From NCBI RefSeq assembly GCF_036884655.1, contig NC_088356.1:13223001-13287000 (forward strand): 64,000 nt of DNA, given 5' to 3'. The notes under the pieces were generated by a model. The model searched no databases and had not been told where the DNA came from. It saw only the letters and a list, made by a program, of their open reading frames with translations. Source of the DNA: Musa acuminata AAA Group (Eukaryota; Streptophyta; Magnoliopsida; Zingiberales; Musaceae). Each line of letters begins with the position of its first letter. Position 1 is the first letter of the stretch. Shown piece after piece: positions 33,660 through 44,010 of the stretch. The position numbers and the translations under genes were made by a program.

Positions 33660-34465
33660 TTTCAAATCCCTTACGTGGCATACTTGATGTCAACCGTCTC
33701 ACTGGTCCAAATTATATGAATTAGCTCTGCAACTTGAGAATTGTTCTCACGATGGAGAAAATCATGTACGTCCTTGATACAATGATACCTACGCCTGAGG
33801 AAGGGGCAAGCAAGGATGAGATCACTCGCTACATGAAGTACATTGATGACTCCACTCTTACTCAGTGTTACATGTTGAGCTCCATGAATCCTGAGTTACA
33901 GAGACAACATGAAAAGATGGATGCTAGATCCATTCTCTTACATGTCTGCAAACTGTTTGAGGAACAGGGAATGACTCAGCGATATGAGATATCCAATAGC
34001 CTCTTCCGCGCTAGGATGACTGAGGGGACACAGGTTCAGAACTATGTCCTAAAGATGATTGAGTGGATAGAGAAACTCACAGGTCTAGGAATGGTCCTAG
34101 AGGATAACTTGTATGTGGGTCTTGTACTTCAGTCTCTACCAGATTCTTTTTCATAGTTCATAATGAATTTTAATATGAACAAGCTTGAGGTGACTCTCCC
34201 GGAGCTCATCAATATGTTGAGGGAGGCAAAGAGCACTATCAAGAAAGAGAAGCCAGTTCTCTACACTAGTGAAACCAGAAAGAAAAGGAAAGCAGAAAAG
34301 TCCCTTAAGAAGGGCAAGAGCAAGAGCAAGAGCAAGGGCAAGGGCAAGGGCAAGGGCATGCCAGGTAAAGCAAAGGTTGCTAAGAAAGACCCGGTAAAGC
34401 ACAAATGTCAGTGCTTCCACTATGGAAAAGATGGGCACTAGAAGAGGAACTACAAAGGTCAGTAG
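33660..34465 (+). pseudogene. Decayed gag of outer copia element
   Basis: Reads NPLRGILDVNRLTGPNYMN, then a stop, then a long Gag core (33734-34156) ending LVLQSLPDSFS and a stop. After that come [19 protein letters not shown], a lysine-rich tract with repeated KSKGKG (about 34310-34360), and a zinc knuckle reduced to [11 protein letters not shown] followed by a stop where Trp is usual. Stops at about 33722, 34154 and 34439 make it non-functional. Confidence 0.85.
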
Positions 34466-34489
34466 CTTGGAGAAGCTTCAAGTATATTC

Positions 34490-34980
34490 ATGAGCAGTCT
34501 CCATTTGTCAGACTCTTATGATAACACATGGGTATTGGATACCGGTAGTGCTTATCATATTTGCAATTCATTGCAAGTTCTAGCAAAACCTAGGAGATTG
34601 GCGAGAGGCGAGATGGACCTCAAGATGGGTAATGAAGCAAAAGTTGCTATAGAAGCTGTTGGCGAAGTCGCCCTACGTCTGCTTGGTGGAGCTATTATTG
34701 CATTGGATGCATGCTATTTTGTTCCTTCTATTATCAAAAACATTATTTCTATTTCATGTTTGATAATTAGTGGATATAGATTAGTTTTTTAGAATAATGG
34801 TTGTTCAATACTATTAGATGATGAGATCATCACAAGAGGAATATTGCATAATGATTTGTTTATGCTAGACACTACTTCACATATCATGAATATAAGTGTG
34901 TTTAAGAGGAAACAAGATGAGGTGAACAGTGCATCCCTGTGGCATTATAGGTTAGGTCAATCCATGAGGGAAGGATTCAA
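34490..34980 (+). pseudogene. Decayed protease and pre-integrase of outer copia element
   Basis: WVLDTGSAYHICNS carries the aspartic protease D-T-G. The frame closes with a stop at about 34790. Further degraded sequence includes ASLWHYRLG near 34940, the usual histidine region of the copia GAG-pre-integrase domain. Confidence 0.8.
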
Positions 34981-34983
34981 AAG

Positions 34984-35570
34984 TTGCTAAAGGATAGATA
35001 TCTAGATCCATTCGACTATGAGTCATATGCAACCTGTGAGCCTTGCCTTCGTGGAAAACTGACCAACTCTCCATTTAATGGAACTAGAGAAAGAGTCACT
35101 GAACTTTTGGAACTCATACATAGTGATGTATATGGACCCATGTCAACTCATGTCATTGGTGGTTACTCCTACTTCATTACCTTTATTGATGATTTCTCAA
35201 GGTATGGACATGTGTACTTAATGAAGTACAAGTCCGAGACCTTTGAGAATTTCAGAGAGTATAAGAATGAAATGGAGAACCAGAGTATCAAGGCTCTTCG
35301 ATCAGATCGAAGAGGTGAGTACTTAAGTACAAAGTTTACCCAATTCCTCAAGGACCATGGGATTCTATCCCAATGGACACTCCTTATACACCTCAACTCA
35401 ATGGTGTATCTAAAAGGAGGAATCATACGTTGTTAGACATAATACGGTCCATTATGAGTTTCGTTGACCTACCCATCTCATTCTGGAGATATGCCCTAGA
35501 GCCCCCAGCTTACCATATGAATAGAGTTCCAACAAAGTCGATAGTGTCTACACCATATGAGATATGAAAA
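34984..35570 (+). pseudogene. Decayed integrase of outer copia element
   Basis: CEPCLRGK (zinc finger cysteines), HSDVYGPMST (first catalytic Asp) and FIDDFSRYGHVYL are followed by GEYLS and then a frameshift near 35370. The second part, MDTPYTPQLNGVSKRRNHTLLD, normally holds the catalytic Glu, here replaced in the N-G-V-S-K context. It ends at a stop at about 35565. Confidence 0.82.
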
Positions 35571-36215
35571 AGAAAGAAGCCCGATCTTAAGGTTATTAAG
35601 ATTTGGAGTTACCCTGCCTACGTTAAAAGACAACCTCGATAAGTTGGAATCAAGGATGGAGCGGTGCAAGTTCGTGGGATACCCTAAGGAAACTTGTTGG
35701 TATTATTTCTAACATCTCGAGGAGCAAAAGGTCTTTGTAGCCAAGAGAGCGGTATTCCTTGAGAAGGAACACATTCTTGGCAGAGACAATGAGAGCATGA
35801 TAAAGTTGAGCGAGGTTGGAGAACCTAGCTCAAGCACCACTCTACAACCCGAGTCTATTCATGTACCTAACACTCAAGTTCCGACTTTATATAGGTCCGG
35901 CAGAGTATCTCATCCTCTTAAGAGATATGGTCATATTGGAAGAGAGGATGTTGAGGATATTGATCCTCAAACCTACAATGAGGCTATTATGAGTATAGAC
36001 TCTAGGAAGTGGCAAGAAGCCATGAATTCTACGATGAATTCCATGTACCCCAACAAGGTTTGGAACCTAGTTAATGTGCCCGAGGGTATTGTACCCATCG
36101 GTTGCAAGTGAATCTTTAAGAAAAAAATCGGTGTAGATGGAAAGGTAGAGACCTATAAAGCAAGGCTAGTGGCTAAGGGGTATCGTTAAATGCAAGGTGT
36201 TGACTATGATGAAAC
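35571..36215 (+). pseudogene. Outer copia element, integrase end and reverse transcriptase start
   Basis: After several stops the frame from 35797 reads RSGRVSHPLKRYG and WQEAMNSTMNSMYPNKVWNLV, then a stop in the ..GCKWIFKKK motif, continuing with YKARLVAKGY and QGVDYDET. At GAAAC (36211-36215), within the codons for ET, an LTR element is inserted. The second half resumes at 40199. Confidence 0.85.
36211..36215. other. Target site duplication GAAAC of element C, left copy
   Basis: GAAAC lies immediately before TGTTAGG at 36216 and again at 40199-40203 immediately after TTAACA at 40198. Removing 36216-40203 restores the reading DETFSPVAM of copia reverse transcriptase. Confidence 0.95.
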
Positions 36216-36808
36216 TGTTAGGATCAAGAGCACTAAGAGGGGGGGGGGTGAATTAGTGCAATGGAAAACTTTCGACGATTAAAACTGCGTTCGTACGTTG
36301 AAATCTAATTCCGACGTAAAAGTCATTTTGTGCAGATAATAACTTTGAAAGCTTATGGAAACGTATTTGAAGTAAAGTAAGGAAGGCAGTTTGCAGTTAA
36401 GATAGAAATCAGAATGTAAGCGCAAACTGAAATATGATGTTCGTACGATAAAACTGATTTCCGTCTTAACACCGATTCGAAAAATACTTAACTATGAAAC
36501 ACGTTCATAAATAAGCAGAAGGTAGTAAGCTATTGAGGAGGTTGCAGTAAAGATAAGATGCTCAAAGTAAATGCAAACCGAGATTTAGAGTGGTTCGGTC
36601 AATCTTGACCTACATCCACTTTTGGCTTCCTCCACTAATGAGGTCACCGACGTCCACTAGATGCCTTCCTTCAATAGGCCTTCCTTCACTCCTTTTAACG
36701 GGCTTAGGAGACAACCCTTACAAACTTTTCTCTCCTCTTTTGAAAGATCAAAACTTGGAAAAAGAGGGAGGAGAACTTCTAGCCTTTACAACACTTTTGA
36801 GCTCTAAG
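36216..36808 (-). repeat. Truncated 3' LTR of element C
   Basis: About 593 bases match the inner-side end of the full LTR at 38722-40198 (TGTTAGGATCAAGA... to GAGCTCTAA). The other ~880 bases are missing and the sequence is joined directly to a protease fragment, with a 13 bp motif AGGTTATGTTTTA on both sides of a 37 bp filler (36809-36871). Confidence 0.85.
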
Positions 36809-36818
36809 AGGTTATGTT

Positions 36819-37067
36819 TTACGATATATCCTTATCACATAATTGACTAATGCTCAAAAGGTTATGTTTTAAACCATCAACTAACAAAACATCTTCAATA
36901 AAGAAGTTGGATTTATTACCTATGGTTCCTTTGTCAATGATTTTACCCTTGTTGTTGTCTCCGAAGGTGACATAGCCTTCGTCTATGCTAGTGAGCTTAG
37001 AGAATTGAGATGGATCTTCGATCATATGCCTTGAGCATTCACTATCAATGTACCATCTCTTGCTCAT
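36819..37067 (-). pseudogene. Protease/pre-integrase fragment of element C
   Basis: Minus-strand frame: WYIDSECSRHM, then VTFGDNNKGKIIDKGTIG and VDGLKHNLLSISQLCDKD. This is the copia protease active-site region, with Glu in place of Gly after D-S, followed by the usual spacer to integrase. It shows that the family to which elements A and C belong originally had a gag-pol of SIRE type. Everything after it has been deleted. Confidence 0.8.
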
Positions 37068-37142
37068 AATTTGTGATGGTGTATGTCTCTACAAGAAGGG
37101 ATAATTTTTAGGTACCCATTTGCTTTTGGGTGCCTCAAAAAC

Positions 37143-38671
37143 TTATCTACATTGTTTATCATGTTGCATAGAGTTTATCATGGTTCCTTTAGGAACCCAA
37201 ATTAATTTGTTCAGACTAATTTTCTTGAATGGACACTGATGCGTTTTGTGTCCATATTTGTAACAAAAGTTGCATTTGCTTTGGTGTCGAACATGTAAGA
37301 TGGGGCCTTTTATGAAGGTGGTTGGATTTTGGTGAGGACTTCTCACAAATCTGATTCCACTTCTTTTGGGAATGTGACCCTTGTTTGCAAGGATCATGTT
37401 CAAAGACTTGCTACCAACCTCGAATTTCTTCAAGGTGTCGTTAAGTAGCAAGTTTTCCTTTTGGAGAGTTTCTAGATCATGACATTTTTCACATTGAGCT
37501 AAACTATCATGATATTCAATTTTTAATTTATCAAAATTGCTAACAAGACTATTATGCTTATTTTTTAGCAATTTATATTTTCTAGTAATTGTTTTACATT
37601 CATCAAATAAGTCATGGAAGGCATTTAATAATTCATCAAATGATAAATATGCATCAATTAAATTTGTTACCTCTTCTCCGATGGCCATTAAGACATAATG
37701 AGCAATTTGCTCGGTGTTGGACTCCTCTTCTTCGGACGCGCTCGAGTCATCCCACGTTGCTTTGAGCGCCTTCTTTTTTTATGTTCTCTTCTTGGCTTGG
37801 GGACAATCACTTTTGTAGTGTCCCAGCTTTTTGCACTCGTAGCAAATAACTTGGTCATTTTTGGGTTCAAGTTTATTTTTTTTGTCACTTTTAAACTTGT
37901 TTCTCTTAATGAATTTTTTGAATTTCCTTGTTAGAAGTGCCAAGTCATCGTCACAGTCCTCATCACTTGAGTTTTCTCTCAAGTGGTCATCTAAAGTTCT
38001 ATGTGTCATATCCTTCCTGTTCTTTGGAAGGATGTCTTCTTGCTCTTCATGAGCATTGTAAGTCATTTCATAGGTCATTAATGACCCAATTAGTTCTTCA
38101 AGAGGGAAGTTATTTAAATCTTTAGCCTCTTGAATAGCAGTGACTTTAGGGTCCCAACTCTTAGGAAGGGATCTTAGAATCTTATTTACGAGCTCAAAAT
38201 CCAAAAAACTTTTGCTGAGTCCTTTTAGACCATTGACGACATCCGTGAAACAGGTGTACATGTCGCCAATAGTCTCGCTCGATTTTATTCGGAAAAGTTC
38301 AAAAGAATGTATCAAAAGATTGATTTTTGACTCTTTCACTCTACTTTACCTTCGTGAGTCACTTCGAGTGTATGCCAAATATCAAATGCGGTTTCACAAA
38401 CCGAAACACGATTAAACTCATTTTTATCAAGCGCACAAAATAAGGCATTCATAACCTTTGCATTAAGAGCGAAAGTCTTCTTCTCCAATTCATTCCAATC
38501 GATCATTAGAAGAGAAGACTTTGAAAATTCATTTTCGACAAGATTCCAAATTTCAAAATCCATTGAAATAAGGAAGATCCTCATTTGGGTCTTCCAATAG
38601 GTGTAGTCCATCCCATTGAACATGGGTGGACGTGTAATAGAGTGACCCTCTTGGTTTCCAGCGTATGTCAT
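37143..38671 (-). pseudogene. Frameshifted gag of element C
   Basis: Homologous along its length to the gag at 4702-6285. It starts MTYAGNQEGHSITRPPMFNG and is broken near 38337 (a small deletion), near 37779-37790, and near 37688. Zinc knuckles CYECKKLGHYKSDC and CNFCYKYGHKTHQC are still recognisable. Not translatable as one protein. Confidence 0.88.
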
Positions 38672-38707
38672 CTCTCTTGGGTTTTAATCCGTTTGAGAGT
38701 TAACCCC

Positions 38708-38719
38708 GCTCTGATACCA
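38708..38719 (-). other. Primer binding site of element C
   Basis: TGGTATCAGAGC on the minus strand, two bases inside the LTR end TAACA at 38722, as in element A. Confidence 0.88.
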
Positions 38720-38721
38720 AT

Positions 38722-40198
38722 TGTTAGGATCAAGATCACTAAGAGGGGGGGTGGGGGTGAATTAGTGCAGCGAAAAACTTTCGACGATTAAAACTGCATT
38801 CATACGTTGAAATCCGATTTCGACATAAAAGTCGTTTCGTGCAGATAATAACTTTGAAAGTTTTACGAAAACGTATTTGAAGTAAAGTAAGGAAGGCAAT
38901 TTGCAGTTAAGATAGAAATCAGAATGTAAGCGCAAACTGAAATATGATGTTCGTACAATAAAACCAATTTCCGTCTTAACGTCGATTCAGAAAATACTTA
39001 ACTATGAAACACGTTCGTAAATGAGTAGAAGGCAGTAAGCTATTGAGGAGGTTTGCAGTAAAGATAAGATGCTCAAAGTAAATGCAAACCGAGATTTAGA
39101 GTGGTTCGATCAATCTTGACCTATATCCACTTTTGGCTTCCTTCACCAACGAGGTCACCGACGTCCACTAGAGGCCTTCCTTCAATAGGCGAAGGCCAAC
39201 CACCCTTTTACAGTTTCACTCCTTTTGACGGGCTCAGGAGACAACCCTTACAAACTTTTCTCTCCTCTCTTGAAAGATCAAAACTTGAAAAAAGAGGGAG
39301 GAGAACTTCTAGCCTTTACAACACTTTTGAGCTCTAAAAATCACAGAGTAAGATTGGATTTTCGGTGCCCTTTCATGCAGGAAAGGGTGGGGTATATATA
39401 CGCCCCAAACTAGTTTGAATTTGAAGCTCAAAAATGTCTTTTCCCGGATTTCCGGGGTCCTGGCGGTACCACCTCCTGACTAGGGCGGTACAACCGCTTG
39501 GTAGCTCGGAGATTGAGCCTCTAGGCGGTGCCACCGCCTGACAGGGGCGATTGCACCACCCAATCTCACTCGAAGACTGAGCCCAAGCGGTGCCACCGCT
39601 TGATTGGGGCGGTTGCACCGCCCAGTCTCGTTGGGAGACCCTCTCCTGGGCGGTGCCACTGCCGACCCTAGCGGTGCCACCGCCTAGCAGGAATTCTGGT
39701 CCGAATGGGTTGATCCATTCTGCCCAATTTGGGTCTGTCAAGGGCCTAATTGCCCCCAGATTAAGTTAATGGGATCACCTCCCATTCCTAACCTAATCTA
39801 CATGCTAACTACGACATTTCTTAAGACATTTACTACAACTTGCTCTGGTGCGTCAATCGCTTCTTCCGGCAAACTTCCGGCGAACATCCGACGAACCTTC
39901 GGCGATGCTTCGGCGGACTTCCGACAAACTCCTGGACTTGCGACGATCCACTTGGCGAGTTCCGACGAGCTTCTTTTGGTAAGCTCCTAGACTTCTCGGA
40001 TTTGTTCCCGCAGAACCTCCGACGACCGTCCGGACTTCCGTCGAACTCTCGAACTCCCAACGTGATCATAGTCTTGACTCCGGCGCAACTCCTACTGTTT
40101 GTCTTACTTCATCGTAGTTAATCCTGCACACTTATCTCAACATATGGATTAGATAACAAATGACAATTGACTTCATCATCAAAATCCGAGATTTAACA
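38722..40198 (-). repeat. 5' LTR of element C
   Basis: A 1477 bp LTR with TGTTAAATCTC (minus, 40198) and TAACA (38722) ends. It is clearly related to the 2098 bp LTR of element A, including the GC-rich GGCGGTGCCACCGCC repeats at about 39460-39690 and the CTTCCGGCGAAC block at about 39860-40060, but lacks most of the short CGTCTAAACG array. Confidence 0.9.
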
Positions 40199-40203
40199 GA
40201 AAC

Positions 40204-41440
40204 CTTCTCACCCGTAGCCATGCTAAAATCCATTCGAATTCTATTGGCTATTGCAACATACTATAATTATAAGATCTAGCAGATGGACGCGAAAACTTCA
40301 TTCCTCAATGGCAACCTTAAGGAAGAGGTGTATATGATACAGCCCGAGGGATTCGTGTCTAATGACTACCCAAATAAGGTGTGCAGGTTGCTTGGATCCA
40401 TTTATGGACTGAAGCAAGTTTCCTGGAGTTGGAACATAAGATTTGATGAGGCAATCAGATCTTATGACTTCATTAAGAATGAAGATGAGCTTAGTGTGTA
40501 CATGAAGGTAAGTGGGAGCGCTATCACCTTCTTGGTGTTATTTATGGATAGCATCCTGATCATTGGGAATGATGTAGGAATGTTATCCACAGTAAAGGCT
40601 TGGTTATCTAGACACTTCTCCATGAAGTACTTAGGGGAAGCATCTTATATCTTAGGGATTCAGATCTATAGAGATAGATCCAAGAGGATGCTTGGCTTAT
40701 CCTAGTCCAAGTACATAAACATCATTGTCAAAAGGTTTGGTATGAAAAATTCCAAGAGAGGTCTTATACCGATGAGACATGGGATATTGCTTTCTAGGAG
40801 TATATCCCCTAAGACTCTTGAAGAAAGGGCAAACATAGATAGGATACCCTATGCATCAGCAATAGGGTCTATCATGTATGTCATGCTATGTACCAGGCTT
40901 GATATAGCATATGGTTTGAGTGTCACGAGCAGGTATCAGGCGGATTCAAGCTTGGAGCACCGGAAAGTAGTAAAGCGTATCTTTAAGTACTTGAGAAGGA
41001 CTAAGGATCTTGTACTAGTATATGAAGGTAGTAGCCTCAGGGTTAAAGACTACACAGACTCAAGTTTTCAGTCTGATGTCAATGATAACAAGTCTAATTC
41101 AGGGTATGTGTTCACATTGAATGGAGGAGCAATGTGCTGGAAGAGTACCAAGCAAGACACTATTGCTGACTCGACCATAGAGAAGGAATATATTACTGTA
41201 ACAGAGGCAACAAAAGAGGGAGTTTGGATGAAGAAGTTCATCATAGATCTAGGAGTCATGCTAGGCAATGAGGAGTCGATTTCCTTATATTAGGACAACA
41301 AGGGGGCGATTGCTCAAGCGAAGGAACCCAGGTCTCATCATAAATCTAAGCATGTTCTGAGGAGGTTCACCTGATCAGAGAGATCATGACCCGAGGAGAT
41401 GTAGCAGTGGAAAGAGTTTCATCTGAAGATAGCATTGCAG
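40204..41440 (+). pseudogene. Outer copia element, reverse transcriptase and RNase H
   Basis: Continuation of the interrupted pol. It reads FSPVAMLKSIRILLAIATYYNYKI, a stop, then [12 protein letters not shown] and [11 protein letters not shown]. The polymerase motif normally YVDD is FMDS, so the second catalytic Asp is lost. A stop interrupts at about 40703. RNase H follows from 40742, with YASAIGSIMYVMLCTRLDIAY, KDYTDSSFQ (Asp) and STIEKEYI (Glu), closing with a stop at 41291. Degraded sequence continues through HHKSKHV to about 41440. Confidence 0.9.
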
Positions 41441-41540
41441 ATCCACTAAAAAAGTCGTTGTCTCATATTGTCTTTGAGCGTCATAAGGGTCTGATAGGGA
41501 TTAGACACATAGGTGATTAGCTTTAGGTCAAGTGAGAGAT

Positions 41541-41647
41541 TGCTAGTCATATGTGCCCTACAAGCCAATCACGTAAGTGATGACACGTGTGACTTGACAC
41601 ATACTTTGCTTATTATATTTTGGCATTTATCACTTTATATTGCTTGT

Positions 41648-41738
<91 letters not shown>

Positions 41739-42245
41739 GTCCTTGGATCTATGCAATGGGAATCGGATCGTGATGAGATCACAATAATGAGACCGATTCA
41801 CCTTTAAACACAAGTCCTAAATAATCTCGGTCATAATTAACTCGAGAGGGACATCGAGATAACCGGACAGATTGGTGTGTTATATACCCGTCCATATGAT
41901 GGATGCAGCTGGTCTCATAGCTGCTCATGTGGGGATACTAGGGATAAAATACAGGTGCTCATTGGGGAATGAGTTTACTGATTGATCCGCTTATGGAATG
42001 TTGAATGGTTAATGATGCCTTATTGTCAGATAGCGATTCCGTAGTCACAATGGTGTATCTGGTCCTTAGACTTGAGATACGAATGATGTCCTATATGAGT
42101 GCTCCACTCTTTAATACCAGACTTGTGGGTTTGGATGTCCCAGATCTAGCATAGACTTATAGGAATGGTAGTCAACCTTACGAGGGCTATTGAGTGTCGA
42201 TAAAGGATTATCCACTTTCGGTGTCATGAGAGGAATGTCCCATGT
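41541..42245 (+). repeat. 3' LTR of outer copia element (cut at 42245)
   Basis: AAGTGAGAGAT (41530-41540) is a degraded polypurine tract, followed by the LTR start TGCTAGTCATATGTGCCC. It parallels 11524-12130 but is strongly diverged. It contains an (AT)n tract at 41650-41733 that is only a few bases long in the 5' LTR. It is interrupted at 42246 by a gypsy LTR. Confidence 0.82.
41650..41733. repeat. (AT)n microsatellite, about 42 units
   Basis: A perfect alternating AT tract of about 84 bases inside the copia 3' LTR. The equivalent position of the 5' LTR (about 11645) has only ATATAT-like remnants. Confidence 0.97.
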
Positions 42246-43023
42246 TGTCACGGACTTAGTTGGAATTGCCTAAGTCGTGAGGCACCCTTGCAGCCAAGAC
42301 GCGAACTTAGCTTGAGTTGCCTAAGTCGCGTTGCACCCTTGCATCAACTTCTTGGATTTAGTTGGGATTGCCTAAGTCTTGACGCGCCCTTGCGATATAT
42401 GTCCGCAAAGGTCAGCCAATTTGCAACCTCACTCAAGTTCTGAAGGACCTGTAAAAGAGAAAGTTGATTAGTTCGAAGAACAAGCGACGGACAAGTCCCG
42501 ACGTCTCGAGAAGAGGGAAGCTTTACAAGCAATTCAGCGAGTACCTTGTGTGCATGAGAAAAAGCAGAGAAATGAGGAAAACAAAGACTTTAGAGGGTTA
42601 AACGAACAGTTGCAAATCCACAAACAACTACTCACCAGGTGCCGGGCACAAAGGCAAGTTCCCGTCAAAAAAACGTGCGAACTTGTGAAGATTGTTCAAC
42701 GCCCGACAATATACCGAAGCCCCATCCAGCCCTGTGCCACCCGGGGGGTTCCAAGGTGCTGAGATGGTTGACATTTCGCACGCTGCAACGGGCTACAGAA
42801 AACAACCCGTGTCACGCAAAAATGGAGCCATTTTGAGGTTTTTTGGCCTGGCGCGGTGAGCGATCGCACTGTGCAGTGCAACCTATTCGAATATGTATTC
42901 TTACAAGCAAAAACACACAAAACCAAGGCAAAACAGACTGCCATGTCTCTGTTCAAGCATGCAAAAACGACGAACAGTTCGTTGAACGAAGTTGTTGCGA
43001 GTACGCGACAACCATTCGTGACA
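42246..43023 (-). repeat. 3' LTR of chromodomain gypsy element G3
   Basis: About 778 bp with TGTCACGAATGG (minus strand, 43023) and CCGTGACA (42246) ends, preceded on the minus strand by the purine tract GTAGGGGAGAA at 43024-43035. The motif GACTTAGGCAA..AAGTTCG repeats near its end and is shared with the LTR fragment at 46164-46610. Confidence 0.75.
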
Positions 43024-43037
43024 TTCTCCCCTACTTA

Positions 43038-44010
43038 AACAGTCGACACTCTCGTCGACGCTTGTTGGTAGTTGTTGATGATTGCTTCTTCATGTCATAG
43101 GGCGTCTTCGGGCTCCCAACTGGCTTTAGTTTGGGGAAGCTTTCGCCACTTCACCAAGTACTTGGTCTGCTCAACTCCATTGGGTAGCTTTATCTTACAA
43201 TCCGCCAGAATGGTTTCAACTCGCTTCTCATAGGAGGCTCTAGTGGAGGGTAGCCGAGTTGGAACACTTTGAGAAGCATCTTGCGGATCTGAGTGGTAGG
43301 CTTTTAAGTTACTAGTGTGAAAAACATTGTGAATTTTGAGCCACGCTGGCAGTTGCAACCTATAGGAGATGTTGCTCACCCTACTGATAATTGGGAAGGG
43401 CCCATCATACTTGCGCACCAATCCTCTGTGTACTTTGTTCCTAAAGAATTTGAGTGATGCTGGTTGGAGCTTCACCAACACGAAATCGCCGACTTTGAAC
43501 TCTTATGGTCGCCTTCCTAAGTCGGCCCACTTCTTCATCTTTTTTGCCACCTTCTCTAAGTAAGCCCGTGCAATATCTGCATTTCGGTGCCATTATTTGA
43601 CAAAGTGATATGCTGACGGACTACTCCTAGTGTATCCGATAGCCAAGGTGTGAGGAGTCGACGATTGTTGTCCTGTAATGATCTCGAAGGGGCTCTTGTT
43701 GGACGTAGAGCTCCGCTGCAAGTTGTAGGAGAATTGGGCTATATCCAACAGCTTCACCCAATCTCGTTGGTCGGCACTCACGTAGTACTGAAGATATTGC
43801 TCCAGGAGTGAGTTTATCCTTTCGGTTTGGCCATCTGTCTGGGGGTGGAGGCTTGTGGAGAAGTATAACTTAGACCCCAACAATTTGAATAGCTCGGTCC
43901 AGAATCGTCCTAGGAACCGAGCGTCTCGATCACTAATAATATTATGCGAGACTCCCCAATACTTCACCACATTCTTCATCATCAGCTTGACCGCCTTCTC
44001 TGTTGAACAA
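43038..44010 (-). pseudogene. Integrase with chromodomain, decayed (G3)
   Basis: Minus-strand frame 43982-43593 has integrase core ISDRDARFLGRFW and HPQTDGQTERIN (catalytic Asp and Glu). After two stops, KVGDFVLVKLQPASLKFF leads into a C-terminal domain and a chromodomain: VETILADCKIKL...TKYLVKWRKLPQTKASWEPEDAL, ending at TGA where Trp is expected, then HEEAI. Chromodomains of this type direct chromovirus integration to heterochromatin marks. At least three stops make it non-functional. Confidence 0.85.

Noticed and set aside
41513..41813. Open frames across the AT microsatellite
   Set aside because: They translate to alternating Tyr-Ile and exist only because the dinucleotide repeat has no stop codon in those frames.
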